Assembly (NCBI GenBank): GCA_947631435.1
Contig: CANRLM010000001.1
Location: 1-64,000 of the forward strand
From: an uncultured Akkermansia sp.
Lineage (GTDB): Bacteria > Verrucomicrobiota > Verrucomicrobiia > Verrucomicrobiales > Akkermansiaceae
Reading direction: 5' to 3'
Length of the DNA: 64,000 nt
Content: more model-generated notes on this DNA
Told to the model about the DNA's origin: nothing
Database searches by the model: none
The model's input: only the letters and a program-made list of their open reading frames with translations
How positions within the stretch are numbered: position 1 is the stretch's first letter
The DNA itself: not shown here

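Overview
The window reads as a chromosomal segment of a high-GC Gram-negative bacterium, most likely a Verrucomicrobiota (Akkermansia-like) gut organism. The main grounds are a giant secreted protein with autotransporter-associated beta-strand repeats and an N-terminus of the MKLHLP...LLACLAA type, a type B ribosomal protein L31, weak or missing Shine-Dalgarno sequences, and a YbeY metal motif of the Bacteroidetes-like form. The phylum call is inference; no rRNA is present to test it.

Positions 1-10.6 kb hold ordinary core genes. There is a NifU-like Fe-S scaffold with a GGGtGRT-family partner, an aldo/keto reductase, ribosomal protein L31 type B, and a secreted M3 metallopeptidase. A minus-strand operon follows (serS, an ExbB/TolQ-like gene, an ExbD/TolR-like gene, two small membrane proteins). 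Then come an unrecognised gene, tadA overlapping ybeY, and tRNA-Glu(UUC).

Positions 10.6-20.9 kb form a repeat-rich accessory island. It carries a broken PtuA/OLD-like ATPase cassette, two AlbA_2/HATPase proteins, two HicB-like/XRE regulators lying as ~560-bp inverted repeats around one of the AlbA_2 genes, a small unknown gene, and an intact ATPase plus PD-(D/E)XK nuclease pair that looks like an uncharacterised defence module. Several island genes share one promoter design: TTGACA-like box, 16-17 bp, -10 box, then the start codon six or seven bases later. This predicts leaderless or nearly leaderless mRNAs. Dispersed repeats (TGTCAGG clusters, a CATCCCCCCAGT array, an intergenic element in three copies, a promoter-proximal cassette) separate the modules.

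Positions 20,992-64,000 are one uninterrupted plus-strand reading frame of at least 14,336 codons that runs off the window. It encodes a giant beta-helical surface or autotransporter-like protein. It has a long signal peptide, eleven LTW-type module boundaries, many K-x-G-x-G-x-L PATR cores, an internal ~1.1-kb duplication, and a distinct 13-fold 'IVGG' repeat region. A run of 13 G lies just upstream of its promoter and could make expression phase-variable. The large minus-strand open frames opposite this gene are shadows caused by near-total avoidance of TTA, CTA and TCA codons.
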